Positions 36,779 to 46,949 are shown, numbered from the stretch's first letter. The stretch is 64,000 nucleotides of DNA from Frigidibacter mobilis (GCF_001620265.1 NZ_CP012661.1:124001-188000), one strand, 5' to 3'. A program made the numbers and translations. The notes: generated by a model from the sequence alone, not told the origin.

Positions 36779-38194
36779 ATGACCGACAGCGCCAAGGAAA
36801 ACCATCCCTCCAACCAGATGTGGGGCGGGCGTTTCGCCGCAGGGCCGGACGCGATCATGGAGGCGATCAACGCCTCGATCTCGTTCGACAAGCGACTTTA
36901 CGCGCAGGATATCCGCGGCAGCCGGGCCCATGCGGCCATGCTGGCAGCGACAGGCATCGTCACGGATAGCGACGCGGCGGCGATCCGGGAAGGCCTGCTC
37001 ACGGTGTTGTCAGAAATCGAGGGCGGGAACTTCCCGTTCCGGGTGGCGCTGGAAGACATCCACATGAACGTGGAGGCGCGGCTGAAGGAGATCATCGGCG
37101 AGCCGGCGGGGCGGCTGCACACGGCGCGCAGCCGCAACGACCAGGTGGCGACCGATTTCCGGCTCTGGGTGCGCGAGCAATGCGATGCGGCGATGCAGGG
37201 CCTGCAGGCGCTGATCGGCGCGCTGCTGGGGCAGGCCGAGGCGGGGGCGGGCTGGGTGATGCCGGGCTTCACGCATCTGCAGACCGCGCAGCCGGTGACA
37301 TGGGGCCATCACATGATGGCCTATGTCGAGATGTTCGGGCGCGACATGAGCCGTTTTGCCGATGCCAGGGCACGGATGAACGAAAGCCCGCTGGGGGCGG
37401 CGGCGCTGGCCGGAACCTCGTTCCCCATCGACCGGCACATGACGGCCGAGGCGCTTGGCTTCGACCGGCCGATGGCCAACAGCCTTGATGCGGTCAGCGA
37501 CCGGGATTTCGCGCTGGAGTTCCTCTCCGCCTCCTCGATCTGCGCGATGCACCTGAGCCGGTTCGCCGAAGAGCTGGTGATCTGGTCCTCGGCGCAGTTC
37601 CGTTTCGTGGCGCTGTCGGACAGGTTCTCGACCGGGTCCTCGATCATGCCGCAGAAGAAGAACCCGGATGCGGCAGAGCTGATCCGCGCCAAGATCGGGC
37701 GGATCCTGGGGGCCACGGTGGCGCTGTTCACGGTGATGAAGGGGCTGCCGCTGGCCTATTCCAAGGACATGCAGGAAGACAAGGAACAGGTCTTCGACGC
37801 TGCCGACACGCTGATGCTGGCGCTGGCGGCGATGGAGGGCATGGTGCGCGACATGACGGCGCGGGTCGAGAACCTGGAGAGGGCGGCGGCGAGCGGCTTT
37901 TCGACGGCGACCGACCTGGCCGACTGGCTGGTGCGCGAGCTGGGCCTGCCGTTCCGCGAGGCGCATCACGTCACCGGCGCGCTGGTGGCGCTGGCCGAGG
38001 CCAAGGGCTGCGACCTGCCCGAGCTGACGCTGGCCGAGATGCAGTCGGCCCATGCCGGGATCCGTCAGGACGTGTATTCGGTGCTGGGGGTTCACAACTC
38101 GGTCGCCAGCCGGCAAAGCTATGGCGGAACCGCGCCCGACCAGGTGCGCGCGCAGGTGGTGCGGTGGCGCGAACGGCTGGGAGAGGTGCAATGA
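36779..38194 (+). CDS. argH: Argininosuccinate lyase
   Basis: This 471-residue enzyme cleaves argininosuccinate to arginine and fumarate. The fumarase/aspartase signature [15 protein letters not shown] is intact, as are MWGGRF near the start and [20 protein letters not shown] 36779 follows GGGGACAGG. It overlaps a small lipoprotein gene by ATGA. Confidence 0.96.
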   Translation: MTDSAKENHPSNQMWGGRFAAGPDAIMEAINASISFDKRLYAQDIRGSRAHAAMLAATGIVTDSDAAAIREGLLTVLSEIEGGNFPFRVALEDIHMNVEARLKEIIGEPAGRLHTARSRNDQVATDFRLWVREQCDAAMQGLQALIGALLGQAEAGAGWVMPGFTHLQTAQPVTWGHHMMAYVEMFGRDMSRFADARARMNESPLGAAALAGTSFPIDRHMTAEALGFDRPMANSLDAVSDRDFALEFLSASSICAMHLSRFAEELVIWSSAQFRFVALSDRFSTGSSIMPQKKNPDAAELIRAKIGRILGATVALFTVMKGLPLAYSKDMQEDKEQVFDAADTLMLALAAMEGMVRDMTARVENLERAAASGFSTATDLADWLVRELGLPFREAHHVTGALVALAEAKGCDLPELTLAEMQSAHAGIRQDVYSVLGVHNSVASRQSYGGTAPDQVRAQVVRWRERLGEVQ

Positions 38195-38325
38195 CACGGA
38201 TGGCAATTCTGGCGCTGCTGGCGCTGGCGGCCTGCGGGGCCGATGGCCCGCCGGTGGCCCCGTCGGAGGCGCCCGGGGTGACGGTGAGCGGGACGGTGGA
38301 GTTCGGGGTGACCGGGCGGGGGTGA
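38191..38325 (+). CDS. Small lipoprotein coupled to argH
   Basis: This 44-residue predicted lipoprotein, [20 protein letters not shown] and onward, has a lipobox LAAC with the lipid cysteine at 15 and a short mature tail with [15 protein letters not shown]. The ATG overlaps the argH stop (ATGA). Tiny lipoproteins following argH are seen in related genomes, but the function is unknown. Confidence 0.75.
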   Translation: MTRMAILALLALAACGADGPPVAPSEAPGVTVSGTVEFGVTGRG

Positions 38326-38627
38326 GGGGCGCCCACTTTCTTTTGCCCGGAACAAGGCGCTTTAGCGCCGCCGGGCAGCGCCCGTCCGCCCCCTCGGGCG
38401 GCGCTTTTGCGCGTGTTCCGCCTAGAAATTCTGTGGAAGTTGGTTGAACCATAAAGTGCCTAGAACCGCCGTTGTTCGCCCACCCGGCGGATGGGCGCTG
38501 CCCCAGGGCGGTGCCAGCCGCAGGGCGAGTCCTGCCTCGGGGCATCAAGAGTCGACCTCCACCCCGCTTTCCTTGCCGCAGCCGATGCTTTAGACCCGGC
38601 AGAGAAACCCCTGCAGGTGCCCCGGCC
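38326..38627. other. 302-base intergenic region with hairpins
   Basis: No gene is supported here. Two hairpins stand out: GGCGC-TTTA-GCGCC (38356-38369), and CCGCCC (38386-38391) with GGGCGG (38396-38401) followed by CGCTTTT. The second looks like a terminator for the argH-lipoprotein transcript. The remainder shows no clear promoter. Confidence 0.5.
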
Positions 38628-38945
38628 ATGTCCTTGCTGCGTCTGACCTATCTGCTGCTGGCGCTGGCCGGTGCGGTGCTGCCGATGCGGCACTACCTGG
38701 ACTGGCTGCGCGCGAATGGCTGGAGCCTTGGCGGCATGATCGACGCCTGGTTCGTGAATGCCGCCACCACCGGCATGGTCTGGGACCTGCTGATCGCCGC
38801 CATTGCCCTGATCGTCTGGGCGCTGGCGGAAACCTGGGTGCGGCGCAACTGGATCGCGCTGCTGGCGCTGCCGGCGACCCTCTGCATCGGGGTGTCCTGC
38901 GGCTTGCCGCTTTATCTTTTCCTGCGCAGCGGACGGGTGAGCTGA
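38628..38945 (+). CDS. DUF2834-like small membrane protein
   Basis: This 105-residue protein has three hydrophobic helices: LLRLTYLLLALAGAVLPM, VWDLLIAAIALIVWALAE and WIALLALPATLCIGVSCGLP. Between the first two is the YLDWLRANGW..GGMIDAWFVNAAT segment typical of DUF2834. Function is unknown. Its stop overlaps the lysA start as TGATG. Confidence 0.72.
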   Translation: MSLLRLTYLLLALAGAVLPMRHYLDWLRANGWSLGGMIDAWFVNAATTGMVWDLLIAAIALIVWALAETWVRRNWIALLALPATLCIGVSCGLPLYLFLRSGRVS

Positions 38946-40210
38946 TGGACCATTTCCTGTATCGTTCCGGCACCCTGCATGCCGAGGATGTGCCGATCCC
39001 CGAGATCGCCGCCGTGGTGGGCACGCCGTTCTACGTCTATTCCACCGCCACGCTGGAACGGCATTACCGGCTCTTCACCGAGGCGCTGGACCCGCTGCCG
39101 CATCTGGTGTGCTTCGCGGTGAAGTCGAACAGCAATGTCGCGGTGCTGAAGGTCCTGGGCGATCTGGGCGCCGGGATGGATGTCGTCTCGGGCGGAGAAT
39201 ACCTGCGGGCGAAGGCGGCGGGGGTGCCGGGAGATCGGATCGTGTTCTCGGGCGTCGGGAAAACGCGCGAGGAGATGCGGCTGGCGCTGGAGGGCGGCAT
39301 CCGGCAGTTCAACGTGGAATCCGAGCCCGAGCTGCTGGCGCTGTCCGAGGTGGCGGCCGGGATGGGGCTGCGCGCGCCGATCGCGCTGCGGGTGAACCCG
39401 GATGTGGATGCCAGGACGCATGAGAAGATCGCCACCGGGAAAAGCGAGAACAAGTTCGGCATCCCGATTGCCCGGGCGCGCGAGGTCTATGCGCTGGCGG
39501 CGGGGCTGCCGGGGATCGAGGTCTGCGCCGTCGATGTGCATATCGGCAGCCAGCTGACCGACCTTGAGCCGTTCGAGCAGGCCTATCTCAAGGTCGCGGA
39601 CCTGACGCGGGCGCTGCGCGCCGATGGCCACACCATCCGGCGGCTGGATCTGGGCGGGGGGCTGGGGATTCCCTACACGCGGTCGAACGAGGCGCCGCCC
39701 TTGCCGGCGGAGTATGGCGCGCTCATCAAGCGGACGGTGGGGGACCTTGGCTGCGAGATCGAGATCGAGCCGGGCCGGCTGATTTCCGGCAATGCCGGGC
39801 TGCTGGTCTCGGGCGTGATCTATGTGAAGGCGGGCGAGGGGCGGGATTTCCTGATCGTCGATGCGGCGATGAACGATCTGGTGCGCCCGTCGATGTATGG
39901 CGCGCATCATGACATCGTGCCGGTGGTGGAGCCTGCGGCGGGCGCGCTCGCGCAGCCCTTCGACGTGGTGGGGCCGGTCTGCGAGACGGGCGATACCTTC
40001 GCCAAGGCGCGGCATCTGCCGGCGCTGGCGGCGGGGGATCTGGTCGCCTTCCGCTCGGCGGGGGCTTACGGTGCGGTGATGGCCAGCGAGTACAACACGC
40101 GGCCGCTGGTGCCCGAGGTTCTGGTCCGCGGGGATCACTTCGCCGTCATAAGGGCCCGCCCGACATTTGACGAAATCCTCAACCGCGATACCATCCCGGA
40201 ATGGCTGTGA
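38945..40210 (+). CDS. lysA: Diaminopimelate decarboxylase
   Basis: This 421-residue PLP enzyme makes lysine from meso-diaminopimelate. The PLP lysine is in CFAVKSNSNVAVL (about residue 60), followed by VDVHIGSQLTDLEPF, RRLDLGGGLGIPY and EPGRLISGNAG. The C-terminal catalytic cysteine is in GPVCETGDTF. It is coupled to the small membrane gene upstream by TGATG. Confidence 0.95.
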   Translation: MDHFLYRSGTLHAEDVPIPEIAAVVGTPFYVYSTATLERHYRLFTEALDPLPHLVCFAVKSNSNVAVLKVLGDLGAGMDVVSGGEYLRAKAAGVPGDRIVFSGVGKTREEMRLALEGGIRQFNVESEPELLALSEVAAGMGLRAPIALRVNPDVDARTHEKIATGKSENKFGIPIARAREVYALAAGLPGIEVCAVDVHIGSQLTDLEPFEQAYLKVADLTRALRADGHTIRRLDLGGGLGIPYTRSNEAPPLPAEYGALIKRTVGDLGCEIEIEPGRLISGNAGLLVSGVIYVKAGEGRDFLIVDAAMNDLVRPSMYGAHHDIVPVVEPAAGALAQPFDVVGPVCETGDTFAKARHLPALAAGDLVAFRSAGAYGAVMASEYNTRPLVPEVLVRGDHFAVIRARPTFDEILNRDTIPEWL

Positions 40211-40256
40211 CGCGCGATCCTGCGCATTCGGCCCCGGACGCGGACCGACACCCGGC

Positions 40257-42788
40257 ATGACCGATCCAACGACGATCACCGCGCAGGTCCTGGCGCGCAT
40301 CGCCCGCCCGTTGCGGCTGACCCGCGCCGGACTCGCGGCAGAGCGGCTGGCGCGCTGCTTCTGGCCGGCCTCGACGCTGCTGCTGGCGGTGGCCGCGGCC
40401 TTTGCCTTCGGCGTGCAGGATCACCTGCCGCAGGGCACGCTGTGGGGGCTGGCGGTGGCCTTGGCGGCGGGGCTGGTGGTCGCGCTGGCGCTGGGGCTGC
40501 GGCGGTTCCGCTGGCCTACCCAAGCCGAGGCGATGGCGCGGCTGGATGCCTCCTTGCCGGGGCATCCGCTGGCGGCGCTGACCGACGCGCAGGCGCTTGG
40601 GGCCGGCGATGCCGCCTCGGCCGCGGTCTGGCGCGCGCATCTGCAGCGGATGGCGGCGCGGGCGGCGGCGGCCGAGGCGGCAGCGCCCGACCTGCGGCTG
40701 GCCTCGCGCGACCGGTTCGGGCTGCGCTACATTGCGCTGACCGGCTTCGTGATGGCGCTGCTCTTCGGCGCGCCGGGCCGGGTGGGCGAGGTGGCGACGA
40801 TGGCCGCGGGGGGCGCGCCCGCGCAGGCCGCCGCCGGGCCAAGCTGGGAGGGCTGGGTGGAACCCCCGGCCTATACCGGGCGGCCGAGCCTCTACCTCAA
40901 CGCGATCAAGGTTGCTGCGCTGGAGGTGCCCGAGGGCAGCCTGTTCACCTTCCGCTTCTACGGATCCGCCGGGGCGATCTCGCTGGACGAGACGGTTTCC
41001 GCGGGCGGGGCCGGGACCGTCGTGCAGGCCCAGGAAGGGCCGAGATCGGTCGAGTTTGCCGCGGTGCAGACCGGCACGGTCGGCATCGACGGGCCGGGCG
41101 GGCGGGAGTTTGCGGTGACGGTGTTGCCCGACGCGGCGCCAAGCGTGAGCTTTGCCGGCGATATCGAGCGCAAGGCCGATGGCGAGATGTCCCAGCCGTT
41201 CAGCGCGCGGGATGATTTCCAGATCGCCCGTGGCCGCGCCGAGTTCGTGCTGGACCTGGAGGCGGTGGATCGCCGCTTTGGCCTTGCCACCGAGCCTGAG
41301 CCGCGCGAGCCGCATGTGCTGGACCTGCCGCTGCCAATTTCCGGCAACCGGGCGGAATTTACCGAGCTGCTGATCGAGAACGCCTCCAAGCATCCTTGGG
41401 CGAACCTGCCGGTGAAGCTGTCGCTGACGGTGGAAGACGGTCTTGGCCAGAGCGGGCGATCCGAGACGCGCGAGCTGTCGTTGCCGGGGCGGCGGTTCTT
41501 CGACCCGCTGGCGGCGGCGGTGATCGAGATGCGGCGCGACCTGCTGTGGTCGGCGCAGAATGCGCCGCGCACGCTGCAGGTTCTGCGCGCCGTCAGCCAT
41601 CGGCCCGAGGGGTTTTTCCGCAATCAGCGCGCCTATCTGATGCTGCGCGTGGCGATGCGGCGGCTGGAAGGCGGGATCGCCGCCGGCCCGCTGGACCCGG
41701 CCTTGCGCGATGAGCTGGCCGAGGCGCTGTGGGACATCGCGGTGCTGATCGAGGATGGCGGGCTGTCCGACGCGCTGGCGCGGATGGAGCGGGCGCAGGA
41801 ACGGCTGTCGGAAGCCATGCGCAACGGCGCCTCGCCCGCGGAGATTGCCGAGCTGATGGACGAGCTGCGGCAGGCGACCGATGCCTATATCCGCCAGCTT
41901 GCCCAGCAGGGCGAGCAGCAGGGCGACCAGATGGCGCAGGGCGAGGGCCAGCGCATCACCGGCGACCAGTTGCAGGCGCTGATGGACGAGATCCAGCGGC
42001 TGATGGAAGAAGGCCGGATGGCCGAGGCGCAGGAGCTGCTGGAGCAGCTGAACCGCATGATGCAGAACATGCGCGTCACCCAGGGCGAGGGCGGCGAGGG
42101 CGACATGCCGGGCGGTCAGGCGATGCAGGACCTGTCCAAGACGCTGCGCGACCAGCAGGGCCTGTCGGACGAGACCTTCCGCGACCTGCAGGAGCAGTTC
42201 AACCCCGGGGGCCGGCCGGGGCCGGGCCAGGAACCGGGCGAAGGCCAGCAAGGCGAAGGCCGGCAAGGGCAAGAGGGCCAGGGAAGCCTCGCCGACCGTC
42301 AGCAGGCGCTGCGGGATGAGTTGGAGCGGCAGCTGGGCGGCCTGCCCGGGCAGGGCACCGACAGCGGCGATGCCGCCCGCGGCGCGCTGGACCGGGCAGG
42401 GCGCGCGATGGATCAGGCCGAACGCGCGCTGCGCGAGGGCGACACCGGCAGCGCCATCGACCGGCAGGCCGAGGCGATCGAGGAGTTGCGCGAGGGACTG
42501 CGCAGCCTGGGCGAGGTGCTGGCCGAGCAGCGCGGCGAGCGCCGGCCCGGGGAGCCGGGCCCCGGCGAAGAGCGGCGGGCGCAGCAGGGCGCGGGCGGCG
42601 ACCGCGATCCGCTGGGACGCACCATCGGCCAGTCGGGGCGCAGCGGATCGGATGAGAACATGCTGCAGGGCGAGGATGTCTATCGCCGTGCCCGCGACCT
42701 TCTGGACGAGATCCGCCGCCGCGCCGGCGAGCAGGAGCGGCCTGAGCTGGAGCTGGACTATCTGCGGCGGCTGCTGGACCGGTTCTGA
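40257..42788 (+). CDS. TIGR02302/DUF4175 family membrane protein
   Basis: This 843-residue protein starts at ATG 40257 (MTDPTTITAQVLARIARPLR). It has two N-terminal transmembrane helices (about residues 35-80), a third near 165, and a long soluble region with beta-rich (about 190-390) and helical segments. A glycine/glutamine/glutamate-rich low-complexity stretch is repeatedly interspersed with coiled coil (about 540-790), for example QQGEQQGDQMAQGEGQ. Order and composition match the alphaproteobacterial TIGR02302 family, of unknown function and likely periplasmic. It follows lysA by 46 bases. Confidence 0.85.
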   Translation: MTDPTTITAQVLARIARPLRLTRAGLAAERLARCFWPASTLLLAVAAAFAFGVQDHLPQGTLWGLAVALAAGLVVALALGLRRFRWPTQAEAMARLDASLPGHPLAALTDAQALGAGDAASAAVWRAHLQRMAARAAAAEAAAPDLRLASRDRFGLRYIALTGFVMALLFGAPGRVGEVATMAAGGAPAQAAAGPSWEGWVEPPAYTGRPSLYLNAIKVAALEVPEGSLFTFRFYGSAGAISLDETVSAGGAGTVVQAQEGPRSVEFAAVQTGTVGIDGPGGREFAVTVLPDAAPSVSFAGDIERKADGEMSQPFSARDDFQIARGRAEFVLDLEAVDRRFGLATEPEPREPHVLDLPLPISGNRAEFTELLIENASKHPWANLPVKLSLTVEDGLGQSGRSETRELSLPGRRFFDPLAAAVIEMRRDLLWSAQNAPRTLQVLRAVSHRPEGFFRNQRAYLMLRVAMRRLEGGIAAGPLDPALRDELAEALWDIAVLIEDGGLSDALARMERAQERLSEAMRNGASPAEIAELMDELRQATDAYIRQLAQQGEQQGDQMAQGEGQRITGDQLQALMDEIQRLMEEGRMAEAQELLEQLNRMMQNMRVTQGEGGEGDMPGGQAMQDLSKTLRDQQGLSDETFRDLQEQFNPGGRPGPGQEPGEGQQGEGRQGQEGQGSLADRQQALRDELERQLGGLPGQGTDSGDAARGALDRAGRAMDQAERALREGDTGSAIDRQAEAIEELREGLRSLGEVLAEQRGERRPGEPGPGEERRAQQGAGGDRDPLGRTIGQSGRSGSDENMLQGEDVYRRARDLLDEIRRRAGEQERPELELDYLRRLLDRF

Positions 42789-42814
42789 CCGGGAGCCGGT
42801 CGAAAGCCCCTGCG

Positions 42815-43926
42815 TCAGTTTCCGCTGGTGAGCGCCTCGATCCGCGTCGTGACGGTGCGGTCCAGCCAGATGCGGCCTTGGTCAATTGCACCGACATAGC
42901 TGGCCAGCGCCGGGGCGGCGCCGGGAAGCTGGGCCGAGATGCGCGGGGCGCCGAGATAGACGCCCAGCAACACCAGCACCAGCCCCAGAGACAGGCCAAA
43001 GCCAAGGCGGAAGCCGCTGCGCCGCCGGCGCAGGGCTTCGGGCGCGTCCACGGCTGCCGCCTCGCGCCCGCGTTCCGAGGTGGCGCGCAGGGTGGAGTTG
43101 ATTTCCTCGATGTCCGGCAGCAGTTCGCGCCGGGGCGGGCGGTTGGCGGCGGCGATCTCGGCTTCAAGCTCGGGATCCTCGCCGCGCAGGATGGCGCCGC
43201 GCTCGGTGGCATCGGCGGGTTCGGCGATGGGGGTGGCGCTTTCGCGGCGAGGGGCGTTGGCCTGGGCAAGCGGCAACTCGGCCTGGGTTTCGAGGCCGGG
43301 GGCTGGCCACGGCGGGCGCGGGCCTCGCGCTCGGCTTCCTCGCGCAGAACGCTCAGCACGGCCTCGTCGATGCTGCGCCGGCGCAGCTCGATTTCGGGGC
43401 GCGGCGCGGGAGTTGCGGGCGCGCGGGAGGCTGCCAGCCCTGCGGCGGCCAGCCCCGCCGCGGTCATCCCGGCGGGCGTTTCGGAACCGGCCGCGCTGCT
43501 GCCGCCGGGGATGGATGTCTGATCCTCGCTTTCGTCTTCGAAAGGCCAGTCCTCTGGCAATAGGTCCTCAGGGGGCCAGTCCTCGCCATCGCTCGCAAGC
43601 GTCGCGTTCGGCGTATCGGCTAGCGCTGCAGCCAAGGCCGCCTCGGCCTCGGCAGAGAGTCGGGCGCCGCTGGACAGATCGAGATCCGCGGTCAGATCGG
43701 GCCAGCCCGGGTCGCCTGCTGTGTCGGTTTGGGAAAGCCGGGAGTCCGGGGCAGGCTCGAAGGGCAGGTCTGCCTCGGGCTCTGGCGTCTGGGCGAACTC
43801 GGCGCCAGCGGGGGCTTGAAACCAGGCATGGCCGCAATTGGAGCATTGCACGTCGCGCCCGGCCATCGGGATCACCCGATCATCGACCTCGTAGGTTGCC
43901 GCGCAGTTCGGGCATGTCAGCCGCAT
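42815..43926 (-). pseudogene. MJ0042-type zinc-ribbon membrane protein, frameshifted
   Basis: The N-terminus is an MJ0042 zinc ribbon with two CxxC pairs, MRLTCPNCAATYEVDD and QCSNCGHAWFQ. An acidic linker and helical segment (ELRRRSIDEAVLSVLREEAE) follow. Around 43291-43303 the frame is lost. One added base restores LETQAELPLAQANAPRRES and leads into the second frame (42815-43276), with one transmembrane helix (LGFGLSLGLVLVLLGVYLG) and the natural end IEALTSGN. The span is one base short of a multiple of three. Such proteins are common next to ftsE in Rhodobacterales; function is unknown. The break is probably a sequence error. Confidence 0.72.
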
Positions 43927-44121
43927 CTATGTTCCTCGACCCGCCCCTGTTTGCCACCCCCCGTACCGCCGGTGCCTTTCCGCGGGTGCCCCCGGTGCTG
44001 GCCCATGCGGCGCGATCAGCCGTTCTGGTCAACGTCTTCGGAGTGTTGTAGCAAGCAAATGACCGTTATCCAAGCATTTGTCGGCCAAAGTGCAGAACGG
44101 CACCGGAGTGTGGAGAGACCA

Positions 44122-44793
44122 GTGATCGAGCTTGAGAATGTCAGCTATGGCTATGGCAGCGGCGAGTTGCTCACCGAAATGTCGCTGAAGCTGGCACCGG
44201 GCTCGTTTCACTTTCTGACCGGGCCGTCGGGCGCGGGCAAGACCACCTTCCTCAAGCTGCTCTACGCCGAGCTTTTGCCTTCGGCCGGACAGGTCACGGC
44301 CTTTGGCCGCGACGTTCGGGCGATGACGCGCGACGATATCGCGCTGCTGCGGCGGCGGGTGGGCGTGGTGCATCAGGATTGCCAGTTCCTCGACCACCTG
44401 TCGCTGGCCGAGAATGTGGCGCTGCCGCTGACGGTGGCGGACCGCGAGATAGACACGCGCGAGCTGGTGGAGCTGCTGGCCTGGGTCGGCCTGAAATCGC
44501 AGATGGACAGCCTGCCCCCGGCGCTGTCGGGCGGCGAGCGCCAGCGGGCGGCGCTGGCGCGGGCGGTCATCATGGCGCCCGACGTGATCCTAGCCGACGA
44601 GCCCACCGGCAACGTGGACTGGGAGATGTCGCTGAAACTGCTGACGCTGCTGGTGGAACTGAACCGGATGGGCAAGACCATCGTGATCGCCACCCATGAC
44701 ATGAACCTGATCCGCAGCGCCAAGGCGCAGGTCGCGGCGCGGGTGCTGCGGATCAAGGGTCGGCGGCTTCATCTGGCGGGGGCGGATCTGTGA
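44122..44793 (+). CDS. ftsE: Cell division ATP-binding protein FtsE
   Basis: This 223-residue ABC ATPase of the FtsEX complex has Walker A TGPSGAGKTTFLK, the Q-loop GVVHQDCQFLDHLS, the signature ALSGGERQRAALARA and Walker B VILADEPTGNVD. I start at GTG 44122 (GGAGAGACC upstream); the longer frame from 43729 or ATG 44059 adds non-conserved sequence. FtsEX couples ATP use to peptidoglycan hydrolysis at the septum through EnvC-type activators. Confidence 0.93.
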   Translation: MIELENVSYGYGSGELLTEMSLKLAPGSFHFLTGPSGAGKTTFLKLLYAELLPSAGQVTAFGRDVRAMTRDDIALLRRRVGVVHQDCQFLDHLSLAENVALPLTVADREIDTRELVELLAWVGLKSQMDSLPPALSGGERQRAALARAVIMAPDVILADEPTGNVDWEMSLKLLTLLVELNRMGKTIVIATHDMNLIRSAKAQVAARVLRIKGRRLHLAGADL

Positions 44794-45695
44794 AACGCTA
44801 TCTTGTGCTGGCACGCGCCTTCCTGGCCTCGGACCTGCAATCGGACCGGGTGGTGCCACCCTCCGGCTTTACCGCGCGGCTGACGGTGTTTTCGGCGGGG
44901 GCGATGGCCTTCCTGGCGGTGTTCGCGTTGGCGCTGTCCTTTGCGGCGGGCCGGCTGTCGGACCGCTGGTCCGACGCGCTCGCGCAATCGGCCACCATCC
45001 GGGTCTCGGCGCCGCAGGACCAGATCGACCGGCAGGTCAGCGCGGTGATGACGGTGCTGGAGACGACGCCGGGCATCGCCTCGGCCCGGAAATTGCCGCC
45101 CGAGGAAACGCAGGCGCTGCTGGCGCCGTGGTTCGGGCCGGATCTGCCGGTGGAAACGCTGCCGATCCCGGCACTGATCGAACTGGTCGAGGGCGGCGGC
45201 GGGTTCGATGCCGAGGGGCTGCGGCTGCGCCTGCAGGCCGAGGCGCCGGGCGCGGTGCTGGACGACCATGACCGCTGGCGGCGGCCCTTGGTCGCGGCTG
45301 CGGGGCGGATGAAGCTGCTGGCGGCGGGATCCCTGCTGCTGATCGGGGCGGCGACGGCGGCGATGATTACCCTGGCGGCGCAGGCGGCGCTGGCGGCAAA
45401 TGGGCAGGTGATCCGGGTGCTGCGCCTGGTGGGCGCACGCGACGCCTATATCGCGCGCGCCTTTGTGCGCCGCTTCACCCTGCGGGCGGCGGGCGGCGCT
45501 GCCGTGGGCGCGGCGCTGGCGATGATCGCCGTGGCGCTGATCCCGGCGGGGGATGATGGCGGCGGGTTCCTCACGGGGCTCAGCTTCGAGGGAGGCGAAT
45601 GGATCTGGCCGGTGCTGCTGCCACTGATGGCGGCGGGCGTGGCCTTTGCCGCCACGCGCGCCGCGGCGCTGCGGGCACTGAAGGGGCTGATGTGA
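44790..45695 (+). CDS. ftsX: Cell division protein FtsX
   Basis: This 301-residue membrane protein has one N-terminal helix (VFSAGAMAFLAVFALALSFAAG), a periplasmic domain of about 120 residues and three C-terminal helices in the FtsX/MacB fold (ITLAAQAALAANGQVIRVLR, LVGARDAYIARAFVRRF). GTG 44790 overlaps the ftsE stop. It forms the membrane partner of FtsE. The periplasmic loop would be expected to contact the EnvC-like protein encoded at 7.2-8.4 kb. Confidence 0.92.
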   Translation: MKRYLVLARAFLASDLQSDRVVPPSGFTARLTVFSAGAMAFLAVFALALSFAAGRLSDRWSDALAQSATIRVSAPQDQIDRQVSAVMTVLETTPGIASARKLPPEETQALLAPWFGPDLPVETLPIPALIELVEGGGGFDAEGLRLRLQAEAPGAVLDDHDRWRRPLVAAAGRMKLLAAGSLLLIGAATAAMITLAAQAALAANGQVIRVLRLVGARDAYIARAFVRRFTLRAAGGAAVGAALAMIAVALIPAGDDGGGFLTGLSFEGGEWIWPVLLPLMAAGVAFAATRAAALRALKGLM

Positions 45696-46423
45696 TGGTG
45701 GCGGTGCAGTGGCTGCGGTCCTTGCTGTTCGTGGCGCAGATCTATCCGATGATGGCGCTGATGGCGCTGTGGTTCACGCCGCAGGTGCCGTTCCGGCGCG
45801 AGGCCGCTTTTGACGCGGTGCATTGCTGGTGTCGCTGGGTGCGCTGGAGCGCGCGCTGGATGCTGGGCCTGCACTCCGAGGTGCGGGGCGAGATGCCGAC
45901 GGGCGAGGTGCTGATCGCGTCCAAGCACCAGAGCTTCTTCGACATCATCCTGATCGTCAGCGTGGTGCCTCGACCCAAGTTCATCATGAAGAAAGAGCTT
46001 CTGCGCGCCCCGATCCTGGGCTGGTATGCGGTGAAGATCGGCTGTGTGCCGGTGGATCGCGGCAAGCGCGGGCAGGCGATTTCGAAGATGCTGGCCGATG
46101 TGCGCACGGGCGCGGCCCTGCCGGGGCAGCTAATAATCTACCCGCAAGGCACCCGCGTCGCGCCGGGGGCGGAAATGCCCTACAAGGCGGGCACCGGGAT
46201 CCTTTATGAGCAGTTGGGGCAGCCTTGCGTGCCGGCGGGCACTAATGTCGGCCTGTTCTGGCCGCGCAAGGGGATCATGCGCAAGCCGGGGCTGGCGGTG
46301 GTGGAGTTCCTGCCGGTGATTGCCCCCGGCAAGCCGATGGCGGAGTTCATGGCCGAGCTGGAGGCCGTCGTCGAGGCGTCATCGGACCGGCTTATGGCCG
46401 AGGCGGCATATACGCGCCGCTGA
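45695..46423 (+). CDS. plsC: 1-acyl-sn-glycerol-3-phosphate acyltransferase family protein
   Basis: This 242-residue PlsC-type acyltransferase has the HxxxxD motif ASKHQSFFDIILI (about residues 73-85) and the IIYPQGTRVAPG glycerophosphate-binding motif (about 147-158), plus an N-terminal hydrophobic helix. It would acylate lysophosphatidic acid. ATG 45695 overlaps the ftsX stop (TGATG); GTG 45692 is an alternative. The next gene in this direction is the disrupted PPOX gene. Confidence 0.88.
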   Translation: MVAVQWLRSLLFVAQIYPMMALMALWFTPQVPFRREAAFDAVHCWCRWVRWSARWMLGLHSEVRGEMPTGEVLIASKHQSFFDIILIVSVVPRPKFIMKKELLRAPILGWYAVKIGCVPVDRGKRGQAISKMLADVRTGAALPGQLIIYPQGTRVAPGAEMPYKAGTGILYEQLGQPCVPAGTNVGLFWPRKGIMRKPGLAVVEFLPVIAPGKPMAEFMAELEAVVEASSDRLMAEAAYTRR

Positions 46424-46434
46424 GGGGGGCAGGG

Positions 46435-46494
46435 ATGGGCTATCTGGAAACGCTGGAAGACCTGGAGGCGCGCTATGGCGTGCCGCAGCCTGCC
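46435..46494 (+). pseudogene. 5' fragment of a PPOX-family (pyridoxamine 5'-phosphate oxidase-like) gene
   Basis: Eleven bases after plsC, with a good ribosome site (GGGGGGCAGGG), a frame opens MGYLETLEDLEARYGVPQPA. This resembles the N-terminus of FMN-dependent PPOX-fold proteins of the MSMEG_1061 type. Homology ends at about 46494, and the frame then stops within 12 codons. A matching C-terminal fragment lies 3.5 kb downstream at 49975-50127. The gene has apparently been split by an insertion. Confidence 0.55.
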
Positions 46495-46779
46495 TGTGCC
46501 CGGTGCCGACGCTCGTCCACCCCGCGATAAACAGCCGACGCCAGCATAATACCTTGCAGATATTCCACGCGGCGCTTGGAGAGATGGAGCGATTTCAGAA
46601 GTTCTCGACGCCGCGGCCCACGGGGCTCGCGGCTGGCGGCAGCGCAGAGCACGCCCCGGGACCTGGTCCTGGAGCCTTTGGCCGGGAGCGGCTTCTGGCC
46701 CTCCTAGGCGGCGCACTCATAAACCGACTTGCGCAATGCTTTGGTGCTTGATTCAAGGTTCCGGAAAGGAGCCCTTGCC

Positions 46780-46892
46780 ATGCGTCGCTGTTGCGAACTG
46801 ACAGACTTCGAATGGTCGGTGATCCAGCCGCTGTTGCCCAACAAGCGGCGGGGGGAGGCCGCGGAGGGATGATCGTCGGGTGATCGACGAGT
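46780..46892 (+). mobile_element. IS5-family transposase remnant (N-terminus only)
   Basis: ATG 46780 opens MRRCCELTDFEWSVIQPLLP followed by NKRRG, the start of IS4/IS5-type (DUF4096) transposases. The frame then shifts by one base in a G run (about 46850-46856) and stops at TGA 46872. In the other frame RPRRDDRRVID continues the family sequence to about 46892, where similarity ends. It is a dead fragment. Confidence 0.7.
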
Positions 46893-46949
46893 CCCCCAGG
46901 CTAGCTGCAGCCTTTTCTTCTCCAGCCGGCAGCCGCGATGCGGGCGCAG

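Noticed and set aside
42199..43926. 575-residue frame starting with the zinc ribbon
   Set aside because: After about residue 210 it becomes an arginine/proline/alanine shadow antisense to the TIGR02302 gene. The real C-terminus is in the next frame.
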